This document shows, one piece after another, positions 10,761 through 22,588 of a stretch of 64,000 nucleotides of DNA (positions within the stretch are counted from its first letter, which is position 1; each line of letters opens with the position of its first letter). Below the pieces are notes generated by a model. That model saw only the letters and a program-made list of their open reading frames with translations, did not search any database and was not told the DNA's origin. The stretch is taken from assembly GCF_964340395.1 (NCBI RefSeq), contig NC_135561.1:20831740-20895739 (forward strand), written 5' to 3'. The position numbers and the translations under genes were made by a program. The stretch is from Glandiceps talaboti. Taxonomy: Eukaryota > Hemichordata > Enteropneusta > Spengelidae.

Positions 10761-13493
10761 AGATGGAAAGCGGAAAGGGTAGGCAAGTTAAGGGTGACCT
10801 TTTTTCGTTGTTGTTTCTCATCTCCAGTGGGAGGGGCGGTCGGGCATAATAAAAAAAAAGGGGGCAAGGAAAAAAAATCTGTATTTTTTCAGTTCTATTC
10901 TCTGTCCTTTCTGTCCAGTCAGTCTCTCTACAACTTCTTTTCTCTTCTCTTTATTGAATTCCTTGTTACAGGTCTTTTTCCTTTATTGTAGTAGTCTGTA
11001 GAACAACTTTGTAAGAAGATGAATACTTATCATTCTGATGGGTGTATATCTGTAGCCATGAACTATTGTATAATTTTATCGGGAGTACTAACACATTTGT
11101 CCTATTAATGAAAGTGGCATTGACATTGCTAGCAATTTTTTCAAGTCATCCAATTTGAACATTAGTATGTAACTTTTTGAAACACTTGCGTGATTGTCAT
11201 CAGTGTGCTAGAAGAATTTTCATTTTTATTAATTATTACTTCTATGAAAGATTTTTCTTTAGTGTGAACTTGTCAAAATAATCCACCAGATAACATGTAA
11301 ACATTTCTAGAACTCAGTTCTCCTTTGGGAAGTAATAATGTAAACATCAGTAACATGCCATGCAAGTCTTGGTTGACCTTGCAGTACAGTATACATTGCG
11401 GCGTCTTCTGTAACTTGTAAGTGTTGTTACTAATGTTAGCAATAGGCAATAGCAAGACGTTGTTGCAGTATTGACACGACAAATTTACAAACATTCCAAT
11501 GCTGAAACTATTTTAAATGATCAGCTATCAGTGCTCCTTTTGAGTCATTTTGTACAATTTTTATAACATCCATGCCTAAAACCTGTGTTTATGACACAAT
11601 TGAAGCTTGTAAGTTGTAACAAACGTCGTGAGCCTATGCTACGTGAATCTGACAGTGATGATAATTTCATTTATTGTACATGCGCAATGAACAAAGAATG
11701 TCTTCCAATGTCATGTATGTCATTGGTCATGAAACACATTACCATTACGGAGTCGGTCATTTCCCCGATGATACAACTGATTTAAAGCTTAAAACTGGTC
11801 AAAAAATTGTTTTTTTGAGGAATGCAATTTTAAGCATAATTTTGAAAATGATAGAAATATTCTGAGCTATTACATTGCAGCAAAATGTACCGCTCGATGG
11901 CATTAATTTCGAGTCCTGTCCCTCAAACCTCAACAACTTCAGCCATGAAAGACACGTCATGCTGTTCTGACATAACAAAGGAAAGGGGGTGGGGGTAAGG
12001 GGGTAGGGGGTAGATGCCATGAGGAATGTTTGATGTTCGTTCGACCTTACCATCTTGCTGTGTTGAACTCAGGGGTCGGTCGGAAATAAAAAATAGTTTT
12101 TTTTCTGATGTTGGAACTGGACAAAACAGAAAAATAAATAGGCTTTATAAAGAAATCCATCTTTGATTTGCAATTTTTGATATTTATCCTGACATAATTT
12201 TTGTCAGTCGTGCATGTACATTGTACCCTTGAAGTCTTAATCTCTTTTACAGGATTACCTATACCTTAAGCTGTCACTAATCCCCATTTATGTAAATCAA
12301 ATTCCCTTTCAGGAGACTACATGTATTCATATGTATCACTAAATTATGTATAATCACTAGACAGACGGAAAGAATGCAACCCGCTTTCAACAGATTTAAA
12401 ATAAAACAGACTTGGCATAAGTATATTTAAAAACTTTAAAGGTACACAAGGCAGAGTTTGTACATGTTCAGATGTAATGTTTACTGCATACATATTTAAA
12501 AGGTACTCTCAAAATCTACCCACTGAATCGTACTTAACCACCTTGTGCAGTTGACTGAACTCAAACCTGGTATTAACATATTACTGTCTCATAAACGATC
12601 CAATGATGTAATGTATTTAAAAAAAATGTTCAGGAAATCCATACTCTGCAATCAACTGTTCTAACAATGCCACTGGGAAGACAGTCGTAATTTGTTATAG
12701 AAGACATGCATTGACATTAACATACTAGAATGTATTATTTTCACTTGAGTAAAAAACTTATAAACTTGGCTTGTAAGTACTTTAATCATGAAACTAAAGA
12801 TGGCATATATTGCTAAGTATACATGGCATGATGTCAAAACTTTAAATTCTATTGTTGGTTTGAGGAAAGCAGCATTTTTTGTTTAAGGTTTTGGAATGTT
12901 GGTAACAGAGGGAGGAAAGCAGGTAAAATTTTCAGTTCAGTTTGCTATACTTTATACTCCCATCAGACAGGAGTGTGCAACCCAAGGTCGAAATATCTAC
13001 TCATGTACATGTATTACAAAATTCAAAAACAGAAGTATTATTAGGGATTTCCAATCAATTACCTTTATGACAGACGCCTTTTATATTATTACATATACTT
13101 TTCTCTTGGAGTAACATTCTCCCAACCCCAGCCTATAGTATGTAACTGACAGACCGTACTGCAATTACATGTACTACAGTGTGTGTACACGTATATATCT
13201 TAGCCTTCTTGTGAAAACATTCCATGGCGAGTATTGACTGTAGGTAATATGTATATGAATGTACAGTACCATAGAGACTGCTGAAAACTGACTTGATTTG
13301 ATACACTGACATAGACATACATTGTTAGATGAAGTACGGTAGTAATTTGTATTTGAGCCATGACAAATCCCAATTTATTAAATCATGATAGTTACATTAG
13401 GTAAAATAGGACACATTGATTACCTGGTCTGATTGTCAAAGTGTTTGTTGGTAATCCAACTTACTAGCATTTAACACATCTCAGTAGCACTGT
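10761..13493. other. Non-coding with homopolymer runs
   Basis: There is no recognisable gene. The segment includes A- and T-runs near 10850-10880 and a short G-rich stretch near 11985-12010. Confidence 0.55.
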
Positions 13494-13680
13494 GACAGCA
13501 GCAGTGTGCCCTCTAAGCCAATTTGATGTGCCACCGATGAACACAATTTCTAGTAAAGCACCAAAATTTAGTATTCCCCTATCTCTTACGATGTGGTGAC
13601 TAACAAGAAATCCCTCTTTTTTTCATTTTGATGCCCAACAACAAAATTTGGCTATCATTAGAGGGTAAACTGGACAGCAG
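13494..13680. mobile_element. hAT-like MITE with 8 bp target duplication
   Basis: The element spans 13502-13672 (171 bp) and begins CAGTGTGCCCTCTAA. It ends with the inverted, slightly mutated form (TTAGAGGGTAAACTG). GACAGCAG stands exactly on both sides (13494-13501 and 13673-13680). Termini starting CAG plus an 8 bp duplication are typical of the hAT superfamily. The interior has no coding capacity, so it would depend on a transposase elsewhere. A second copy is at 19758-19932. Confidence 0.9.
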
Positions 13681-14054
13681 AGTTGATAAAATCCTGATAA
13701 ACTTCACACCATATGCAATAGTATAACTATAGTATACAATAAAAGACTAGCCCATACTGTGCCAACAATTACAGCTCATTAGATTTGCTACACATGTAGG
13801 AGTGTACATTTTGTATATGCAGTCAGGGAGTTTACAGAGTCCGCCTTTAGTCGTTTAGCCTGCTGATTCACCATTATTGATGTATGTGTGTGTAGATAGG
13901 GAATTTAGTGTGTCAAGGAACACACACACCATCAGCATCCTGTTATGTTGTGATTGTAACCTGTCTAAAAGTGAAAGGTGTATTTGAAATGACCACAGTG
14001 TGAAGTCCGACACATGTGAGTGCACTTTAGTGTCTATAACAGAGCAGTTATAAT
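13681..14054. other. Non-coding, nothing recognised
   Basis: AT-rich spacer between the MITE and the 45 bp satellite. It contains only a short duplicated ACACACAC-type stretch. Confidence 0.6.
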
Positions 14055-15410
14055 AATCCTAGTCATGTGATATATTTTGATACTTAGTACATATAACAGA
14101 GTTATTAATTGATAATTCTAGTCATGTGATATATTTTGATACTTAGTACTTAATTGATAATTCCAGTCATGTGACATATTTTGATACTTAGTACTTAATT
14201 GATAATTCTAGTCATGTGATATATTTTGATACTTAGTACTTAATTGATAATTCCAGTCATGTGATATATTTCGATACTTAGTACTTAATTGATAATTCCA
14301 GTCATGTGATATATTTTGATACTTAGTACTTAATTGATAATTCCAGTCATGTGACATATTTTGATACTTTAGTACCTATAACAGAGTTATTAATTAATAA
14401 TTCCAGTCATGTGACATATTTTGATACTTAGTACTTAATTGATAATCCTAGTCATGTGACATATTTTGATACTTAGTACATATAACAGAGTTATTAATTA
14501 ATAATTCCAGTCATGTGACATATTTTGATACTTAGTACTTAATTGATAATTCCAGTCATGTGATATATTTTGATACTTAGTACTTAATTGATAATTCCAG
14601 TCATGTGACATATTTTGATACTTAGTACTTAATTGATAATTCCAGTCATGTGATATATTTTGATACTTAGTACTTAATTGATAATTCCAGTCATGTGACA
14701 TATTTTGATACTTAGTACTTAATTGATAATTCCAGTCATGTGACATATTTTGATACTTAGTACTTAATTGATAATTCCAGTCATGTGATATATTTTGATA
14801 CTTAGTACTTAATTGATAATTCCAGTCATGTGACATATTTTGATACTTAGTACTTAATTAATAATTCCAGTCATGTGACATATTTTGATACTTAGTACTT
14901 AATTGATAATTCCAGTCATGTGACATATTTTGATACTTAGTACTTAATTGATAATTCCAGTCATGTGACATATTTTGATACTTAGTACTTAATTGATAAT
15001 TCCAGTCATGTGACATATTTTGATACTTAGTACTTAATTGATAATTCCAGTCATGTGACATATTTTGATACTTAGTACTTAATTGATAATTCCAGTCATG
15101 TGACATATTTTGATACTTAGTACCTATAACAGAGTTATTAATTAATAATTCCAGTCATGTGACATATTTTGATACTTAGTACTTAATTGATAATTCCAGT
15201 CATGTGACATATTTTGATACTTAGTACTTAATTGATAATTCCAGTCATGTGACATATTTTGATACTTAGTACTTAATTGATAATCCTAGTCATGTGATAT
15301 ATTTCGATACTTAGTACCTATAACAGAGTTATTAATTAATAATTCCAGTCATGTGACATATTTTGATACTTAGTACCTATAACGGAGTTATTAATTGATA
15401 ATTCCAGCCA
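14055..15410. repeat. 45 bp satellite, about 28 units
   Basis: Highly regular units carry GTCATGTGACATATTTTGAT followed by ACTTAGTACTTAATTGATAA. Some units carry an extra 14 bp containing ATAACAGAGTTATTAA (near 14095, 14375, 14480, 15122, 15320 and 15375), giving 59 bp variants mostly near the array edges. Units alternate between GTGATAT and GTGACAT. The unit length is a multiple of three, which creates apparent 15-residue repeat proteins on the minus strand; these have no start context or unique ends and are not called genes. Confidence 0.97.
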
Positions 15411-17238
15411 CGGCAAGAAACCATAGAAGGCTCTATGAAAGGATTCATTAGTCATGTCAATCTGGTTTGAGGATGCGTTGATTTCTGTGGGCCTTGAACC
15501 AATCGTACTTGTGATGAGCCGTAGTATGGCGAAACCAAATGATTTGTGTCCACCTCTATGGCATGTGCATGGGGTAAGGAATAATTATCTTTTTTATTTT
15601 TTTATTTATCATTTTGACTTTTAAAAAGCTTACATTTGAGTTGTTGATGAATACCATAAATTGATATTAGAATCAATTCCTGATTTGTATGTGATTCATT
15701 TGCAAACACTTTTTCCATTTAACTGTACCACTGTGCAGGGAAACAAACTTTATTTACATTCTTTTGAACTGTAAAAAACCATTGATAACTTTTTAGCTGT
15801 TCATGATGTTAAAGTGTTGATTTATTGTACATACAATGAATGCAAGATTCAATGCAGGTATTAGTGTGAAATTCATACCGGTATGCAAATAGTTTTTCCA
15901 TAGGGATTGTTGTTTATACCACCATACGTCATCTCATATTTATGATTTTATCTTTTGAAAAGTTTATCATAGAGCTGCTGATGGTGTTCATTTATGTTTT
16001 CTTATAGTTCAATGTGTACAAGAATCAATTCAGGCATATTACTGATTTATGTGCTAAAAGAGGAAAAATTGACAGTAAATAAATACATTGTACATTCAAC
16101 TTTTATACGTCACCTGTCACCAATCTCGCATTCTGATTGGTCGAGAGCCCTGCAGATATGAAGGCATATTTTTCACCAACAGGCGTATTTTTGCTTTTTG
16201 TATCATGTGATCACTGAACGTCCCATTGTAAACAAATCTAGCAGACAACTAGAAATCAAGCTATAACCAGCATTTCCAATGCCAAATTTGTTGCCAACCA
16301 AACAAAATATCATCGTAGTATACATTGGGACAAGTCTTTGAACATTACTTCTGTGTCACAGGGAAATCGTCAAATTGTCCACACAGAACGGCGAAAGTCC
16401 AGTGACGGCAAACGCATGGTTGTCACGTGATCGTAAAAATGAATTCCTAAATTTATTAATGATATCAAAATTACCACCACAGAGAGTGCAATAGCATATT
16501 ACAAACATTTAATGGAATACAGTACACAAAACAAAGACACTCATTTTTCAGCTGATGGTTATAAGTTTGAATCTTACTTGAATGACAGACAAATAGGAAA
16601 CATTACATCATACTACAGAACAAACGTGCACTCTGATTGGGTGATTAAGTTAAGGCTAAGATGTAAGCAACCACATTGCCGCCATCAGAGAGGTGCATGA
16701 TACTACACTTGACAGTATAATATGGAAGTGATTTTATTTTAAAATGAAACAGCAATTTTAGACATTCAAAAAATGAATTCGTAGTCACTGGTGACATATA
16801 AGTATGTTATTTACAAAATACTGTTCTACTTCTTGCTACTCAAGGTCATACCGGAAAAAAGACCTCTCGCAGCAAGATATGGAATGGTATTTGGCAAATA
16901 ACATACAACGTACACACAAAAAATTTTTCTTGTGACTGCTAGTGCTAATGTTCATTAAAAAAAATTGTCATATCTTTGTGTTGTACTAATTATCTTCCAT
17001 CTGGTTGAAACTTGTGTTGTAACAATGTTTCCAGCTGAGTGAAAGTTGATACATGTATTCTGATACACTGTAGCATTACATCTTTAGCTAATGAACCATC
17101 AACATGTCCTAAGCATGCTAAAGACTTTATTTTCCTTCAGACTTTATTAACTTGCAAGTAGATACATTAATAATTAGGGATTTGGTCAGGTTGTTGCAAA
17201 AATTGTGGTGTAGTCTTCTGATACTTACTAAGTTAATG
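15411..17238. other. Non-coding, nothing recognised
   Basis: AT-rich sequence. A frame of 62 codons at 16512-16700 has mixed composition and looks slightly protein-like, but I find no family motif, no clear splice sites and no upstream continuation. Confidence 0.5.
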
Positions 17239-17415
17239 AACTGGCAAGTTGTCTCTCTTCACCCCATCCCCACCTCCATCCCCACCTCTCAGCTTCATTA
17301 ACTGACAAGGTGTCTCATTACCCTATCCCCATCTCCATCCCCACCCCTCAGCTTCATTAACTGACAAGGTGTCTCTTCACCCATCCCCACCTCCATCCCG
17401 ACCCCTCAGCTCTAT
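17239..17415. repeat. ~60 bp C-rich minisatellite, 3 units
   Basis: Three units share CCCATCCCCACCTCCATCCC then CTCAGCTTCATTAACTGACA and GGTGTCTC. The strand is strongly pyrimidine-biased in the C-rich half. Confidence 0.85.
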
Positions 17416-17590
17416 TAACATAGATATGTACATCTTCTTAAGTTAATAGGACTGTGTTAGGTTGTCGTGAAATTGTTTTAGAACAATTGTTTTAGAACAA
17501 TTGTTTCCAAATTCAAATGTTATTTTTAAAACCATGATTGTTCTTTCAGTGATACACTTACAGTGTTTGCCTCATGGGTCATGAATATAT

Positions 17591-17674
17591 ATTAGATGAA
17601 CATTGAATATGCATGACTCCTAAGTGCTTATTTCCTTCAGCAAAATAGTCATGACTATGTATTGTTCATCTAAT
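17591..17674. repeat. 28 bp-arm inverted repeat
   Basis: The left arm 17591-17618 begins ATTAGATGAACATTGAA. The right arm 17647-17674 ends in the complement, with about three quarters of positions matching and a 28 base loop. Just downstream, TGCAAATACCC and AATCACTGGTACAT resemble parts of dispersed repeat A and of 40505-40600, so this may be a decayed element end. Confidence 0.6.
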
Positions 17675-18737
17675 AAGTGCAAATACCCAATGTATGTGCA
17701 CCAAGGCAAGAAATCACTGGTACATACTTATCTCACATGTGTACCAGTATGATAAACAATCAGTAAATGTTTTTAAAAACAAAATCTAAGCAGTCTTGCT
17801 CCCCATCCAGAAATAAAACTCCACATTATATGTTTATACTTAAACTTTAGTAGCCAACAGTAAAGTTACATATATGTAGAGATTAAATTTTAAGTGACTT
17901 TAAATGAAGTGGTATATGTCTTCTAGAGACAAGATAACCTGTGATTCCAAAAGAGACAATGTCAAACATGCTATTAGCAAAGTACAGCTTAACTGTCTGA
18001 GGCCAGTGCACTATGTCAGAGGGGTGACAGTATGATGGATGTAGATAAATATACAAAATAATTATATATTCCAAGTATATGCAACTGATGTTTCTAATAT
18101 CAAAATCACTACAAATATGCAAATGTAAATCTATCAATTATACATGTAATACAAATGTGTAAAATTATACACATAAAAATTATGCAAATTCTGTTACAAA
18201 TATGTAAGTCACATCAAAGGTATACAAATATGGAAGTGATCATGTCAGTAATAAATGACACAATAGGGTGACTTGACTCAAAAAGACCAATGCTAAAGAT
18301 GTTATATCCATGTCAATCATTATATAAAACGTGTTCAGTAGCAAAAATTATTTCTACGAACTGAGCAACAAGCATTTGATCAAACTAAGTTGTAGCTATC
18401 AAGGTTAGTGTCAAGTTCAGCATCCTTAAACTATTGATATTCCTAGATTTAATTTAGCTGTAAGCATGATTTAACTATGGTTGACTTGTAAATGAGGTGG
18501 TAGTGATGATCCTAGGGGTGTGTAGATGATGAATTATTCAAAACAAGATGATGTGATCAATGTTATCTTGTACAATTTAGATGACGAACTGAGTGATGTC
18601 AATGTACTTTGTAAATGAATTAAAGTGTATCCAGTCGTGTCAATGCCATTGGCATTATTCTTTTTATATATAAACCAATTCTCAGCAAGGTTGTCAGTGT
18701 GATCGTAGTGATTGAAAAGATACGTAGAGAAAGCATG
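17675..18737. other. Non-coding, nothing recognised
   Basis: AT-rich sequence with several ATGTAAATxTACAAAT-like stretches around 18120-18230. No gene or element boundary is seen. Confidence 0.55.
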
Positions 18738-18855
18738 TTGATGTATCTCTACTGAGCATGAACATTTTACAAAGTTTTAGAAGTTTGAACCCAGCATGAT
18801 GTCAGTTCAGTTCACTTTAACTATGCATACTTGTGATGTCAATGTCATAGTAGAG
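18738..18855 (+). repeat. ~115 bp direct repeat, copy 1
   Basis: The segment from TCTCTACTGAGCA through AAAGTTTTAGAAGTTTGAA, CCCAGCATGATGT and CTTGTGATGTCAATGTCAT recurs in the same orientation at 19528-19640. Dispersed repeat A lies between the two copies in inverse orientation. Confidence 0.8.
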
Positions 18856-19029
18856 TACAATAATGTTTTGAATCTTGGACTACATAATATTATACAATCA
18901 TGTAGTTTAGCACAGGCTTTTTCAAGCAGTTCAATTTGACTTATTCAATATGGCACCATAGAAATTCTATAGAATGAAAGAATACCAGTGAAGCAAAGCC
19001 TGTGAATTACAAGTAGAACATCAACATAA

Positions 19030-19440
19030 GTAGAGCATATGACCGAGAATTTATGACAGAGCGCCATGACGCATGAATGTAAGTGTGGCGTACTTGGGGT
19101 ATTTGCATGAGTCATTTACATTGTTATCTGTGGATGTACTTTCATGAACATAGTGAGTGAAAGTGCAACAGAAAACACTGCAAGCATTAGTGCAAATACC
19201 CCTGAGTACCCACACTGACACTGACATGACATGTGGTTCTGTTATTGTATTACATTATGTTTATCCAAACAACAAATTTCCGTAAAAATGACACTACCGG
19301 TACGTGATCACGCGCTTTTATATAGAATGAACCATCACATCCTCATTTGCATATAATTTGCATTCAGGTATTCAATATATGTTTTCGGTATTTCACTGCA
19401 GTGCTAATACCACTACATGTAGTATGTGTGCAAACCAGTG
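19030..19440 (-). repeat. Dispersed repeat A, copy 2 (inverted)
   Basis: Read on the minus strand, the landmarks match 53110-53520: TTGCACTGG, GGTATTAGCACTGCAGTG, CCGAAAACAT, GTACTCAGGGGTATTTGCA, GCAGTGTTTTCTGTTGCAC, TTCATGAAAGTAC, CCACACTTACATTCATGCG and CTCTGTCAT. An internal inverted repeat (GGGGTATTTGCA / TGCAAATACCCC) bounds the central ~100 bp. No terminal duplication was identified. Confidence 0.85.
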
Positions 19441-19527
19441 CAAGTACATATTATGGAAGTATCCGACAGACAAGTTCATCTCTCAGGTTCAGGTCATGGG
19501 GTGGCACAGGTAAAAGGTAGTTCAATC

Positions 19528-19640
19528 TCTACTGAGCACCGAATCGGAATATTTCCCAAAGTTTTAGAAGTTGAAACCCAGCATGATGTTACTTCAACAC
19601 CCAAATACTTGTGATGTCAATGTCATACTCAATGTGCATT
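19528..19640 (+). repeat. ~115 bp direct repeat, copy 2
   Basis: Second copy of the segment at 18738-18855, starting CTCTACTGAGCACCGAAT. The two copies sit roughly 790 bp apart and flank the inverted repeat A copy, so all three may be one composite repeat unit. Confidence 0.8.
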
Positions 19641-19757
19641 CTTTGTGGCTGATTTCCGACTTCCCTTATACTTTCACTGCGGTCAAACATGATTCTCAAT
19701 GACAGAGCAAGCACTTAGACTGAACAAATGTAAACCCAGTGTGACTTATGTTTAACT

Positions 19758-19932
19758 CAGTGTGCCCTCTAAGCCAATTTGACGTGCCATTGACGCACAC
19801 AATTTCTAGTGATGCACCAAAATTTGTATTCTCTATCTCTTACTACATGTATGTGGTGACTCAAAAGAAATGCCACTTTTTATCATACTGACCCACAACA
19901 ACAAAATTTGGCTATCATTAGAGGGCACACTG
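19758..19932. mobile_element. hAT-like MITE, copy 2
   Basis: This 175 bp copy has better preserved ends than the first: CAGTGTGCCCTCTAA at the left and its exact complement at the right. Interior landmarks GCCAATTTGA, CACAATTTCTAGT and CAACAAAATTTGGCTATCAT are shared with 13502-13672. Flanks are not an exact 8 bp duplication (GTTTAACT on the left; the similar CTTTAACT begins four bases beyond the right end), so the target site has probably mutated. Confidence 0.85.
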
Positions 19933-20462
19933 GAAACTTTAACTGTAGATTTGTATTTTTAGATGTTTTGTAAGGAAATACTTTCATGAGATGAAACTCT
20001 GATGAGATTCCAATGTCAGAATGAAAACAGCGGGGTGGTTTCCGTAAAGTTTTGAGTAAATTGAATTTATCTAGTAAAGGCTATGGGTATCAAATTGTCA
20101 CTGACTTATTATTAATCTGATATGTTTAATGTAACAATTTAATGTATCAATTTTATCAGCCTACTTGTAGCTCCTACTGCTATTGCTTTAACCTTTAACC
20201 TTTGATCTTTGACCGTTACCACACTGAGAACTGAAAGCATCACACGTTGTTACAGTAGTAATTATGACATACAGGCTTATTTCAATACCAAATGCAAAAT
20301 TTGAGGTTAAATGGTTTTCATTTATGCAAATTACCTGACAGTGTACATTTAATAAATATTTGACTATTTAATTTTCAGATCTAAAAAATAAATCAATTTT
20401 CTCTGTAGATTTTTAGCATGACTGAACTAATAAAGTTCAGTAGTGCTATAGGCATTGTGCAA
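19933..20462. other. Non-coding, nothing recognised
   Basis: AT-rich spacer. The stretch AACCTTTGATCTTTGACC near 20190 resembles a nuclear-receptor direct repeat on the opposite strand but is not convincing. Confidence 0.5.
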
Positions 20463-20535
20463 TGTCTGTGTGTGTGTCTGTCTGTGTGTGTGCCTGTGTG
20501 TGCATGCGTGTGTGTGTGCACGTGTGTGTATGTGT

Positions 20536-20582
<47 letters not shown>
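20463..20582. repeat. (TG)n microsatellite
   Basis: Interrupted TG repeats with occasional TGTC and TGCG units, ending in an uninterrupted run of about 18 dinucleotides. It directly precedes the ~148 bp periodic repeat, the same position a (GTCC)n tract takes in the related repeat at 55960. Confidence 0.95.
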
Positions 20583-20583
<1 letters not shown>

Positions 20584-20589
20584 ATGAAT

Positions 20590-21370
20590 GACATTAACTC
20601 AAAAACTGCCAGACCAATTGACTTGGTATTTGGTAGGAACATTACTTATATGGTGTCTCGTTGGGAAATTTGTGTGGTTTTGGTCAAAAAATGTCATTTT
20701 TGGTCAAAAAACTTAAACTCAAAAAAAAAACTGGGTGTATCAGTCTGAAATTTGATAGGAATATTCTTAGGGGTGTTAAGATTAAGAATTGGTCGTGATA
20801 TGATAATCACATCAGTGATATGCAAATTAGGGATAACAATGTGTAGTTTTGGTCAGAAATCTGTAATTCTAAAAGTACTTGTCTGATTTGGCTGAAATTT
20901 CACAGGGATATTTCTTGGGATGTACAGATCAAGTGAAATTAATTACATGATGATCCCATCAGCAATAGGCAAATTAGGGCTAAAAAAAACCATGATTTTT
21001 TTGGTAAAATGTCTGGCAAGAATATTTAGGCCATGGGAGTGTACAGAAATTGTTTTATTGATCTCATTAAACCAGTAAAAATTGTTATGGGGTACTTAAC
21101 ATAATGTAACAAATATATGTGAATGACACTGCAATTAATCTCTCTTTGAGGTTGCTTGCATTCTGTAACTAATTTGAACTCAAACTGAACCATAGATCGG
21201 TTCAAGATAAAATACCTGTCTGTCTCTCTGTCTTGTTGATGATGCAAGTGATTTTGGTATTGAACTTTACCTCTCAAACTACTGGGGATGAAATTTGGTT
21301 ATGATTCTGAAATTGTTCGCCTACAAATAGTGAGTGTCATATTTACGTAATTGTCCCTAGTGACCATGAC
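20590..21370 (+). repeat. ~148 bp periodic repeat, copy 2
   Basis: Units follow the same order as 10180-10560: TTTTTGGTCAAAAAACTT, AACTC, CTGAAATTTGATAGGAAT, TTAAGATTAAGAATT, GATGATCCCATCAG or its variants, and GCAAATTAGG. The end of the last unit is followed by GACCACTCCCTTAGCAACA, matching the second module of copy 1. Confidence 0.8.
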
Positions 21371-21399
21371 CACTCCCTTAGCAACAATCAAATGAAAGG

Positions 21400-21830
21400 G
21401 TTTTTAGCTCCGCTGTCAGCGAAAGCTGAAAGCGTAGCTTTAGGTATAGGTGGGTATTGAGGTATAGAGAGTAGAGTGAATCATAGGTGTCCGTCAAACT
21501 TTTATATCTTCACTATCTACTCCGAAAGTGACAGTCGGAATTCTTCGATATTTGGTGTGCATGTTCCCTGGGGGGAGGCTATTCAGATTTGTTCATGCCA
21601 AGTTGATCTGTGCCATTTTCATTTTTTTATGATTTTTTTTCCAAAAATGACATTTTCATCAACTCCTCATAATCTTTAAGTCAGATTGCTTTGATATGTG
21701 GTGTGTTGATGCACAGAGGGTACCTTACTTAGATTTGTTAATTTCAAGTCAGCACGTCTTCTCTTCTATTTTTTATGATTTTTTTTTTGAAATTTGAAAA
21801 AAAAATGAATATGTTAATGAGTATAATGAC
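21400..21830 (+). repeat. Hairpin-headed periodic repeat
   Basis: It opens with a nested hairpin (21406-21439) whose inner stem CAGC-GAAA-GCTG sits inside an AGCT/AGCT outer stem. Then come GTCCGTCAAAC and two units of about 144 bp, each with GATATxTGGTGTG and TTAGATTTGTT-like cores. Each unit ends in a TTTTTATGATTTTTT tract. The architecture is the same as 55926-56740, with different sequence. Confidence 0.7.
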
Positions 21831-22509
21831 CGACGCCATATTGGAAATCACTCCGCGAGACTTTAGGTAAAGTGCAACTTTTCAAAAGACACTATTGACG
21901 TCAAACAAGCAATGTAATATGTGCTATAGTCTTAATTCTACGCATTGTGCGCCCAAATGACAAATATTTGTTCGAAAAAGGGTTGTAAACTTCAAATCCA
22001 ATTCTCCATCCACCCCTCCTACAGAATGGTTCATTCCAGTATATGCACCTCCCTCATGATCAAGTTTGAATGCCTGTGAACTGAAGTGTATGGGACGATT
22101 TTTGACAGAGTCAGTCGTCAATAAAAACGATAATACTCTTTCTAAAATTACCACATTTTGAAAGGGAAAATACTTTGTGGTTCATTTATGGAGTTTTGTT
22201 TTTGTACGATCAATATTGGTGGCAAAATTACAGCGTCAAAATTGCCGATGTGGTAGTTCCGTACGGCGACAATCTCAAGTACCCGGATGTACGAGGGACT
22301 AACCCGGAAGCAAGTCGTTGCCAGCCGTACGTTACAGTGTTAACATCGTCCGAGAAATCGCTGCGTTCAGAATGTCATTATTCACAGAATTGTTTCTTTC
22401 GAGTGAAAACCCGTCTTGAATTGTATAACTCTAACAAATGAAGACATGTCAAGTTATATTTTGAAAGTTGTATCGCTAGTTTGAGACGATTTGCTCACGT
22501 ACTATCGAG
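21831..22509. other. Non-coding, CpG-bearing flank
   Basis: 22210-22400 has clearly more CpG than its surroundings (GTACGGCGAC, ACCCGGATGTACGAGG, GTCCGAGAAATCGC). An 88-codon plus-strand frame at 22175-22441 crosses it but has no recognisable domain, and its N-terminal part is low-confidence. It may be an unmethylated or recently inserted segment. I call no gene. Confidence 0.4.
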
Positions 22510-22518
22510 GCTTGGACC
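22510..22518. repeat. Candidate target-site duplication, 3' side
   Basis: GCTTGGACC abuts the 3' tail (TAGATAGATGG on the minus strand) of the retrotransposon. It is identical to 26419-26427. A chance 9-mer match within a few hundred bases is unlikely, but upstream DNA also contains the related CCATGCTTGGGG, which leaves some doubt. Confidence 0.6.
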
Positions 22519-22588
22519 ATCTATCTATATAATACCAGCTAATCTCCTTACGGATATCACAGCTGGGGGAAGGGGTGCATACAAAAAC

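Noticed and set aside
14498-15106. 15-residue repeat proteins on the minus strand
   Set aside because: Produced by the 45 bp satellite and interrupted by the 59 bp variants.
14055-15410. CRISPR-like array
   Set aside because: Units are contiguous without unique spacers and the DNA is animal.
19750-19944. 8 bp target duplication for the second MITE copy
   Set aside because: Left GTTTAACT and right CTTTAACT match at seven of eight bases, but the right one starts four bases beyond the element end; not reported as a duplication.
22175-22441. 88-codon frame in CpG-bearing DNA next to the retrotransposon
   Set aside because: No domain, no splice sites, low-complexity N-terminal part; not supported as an exon.
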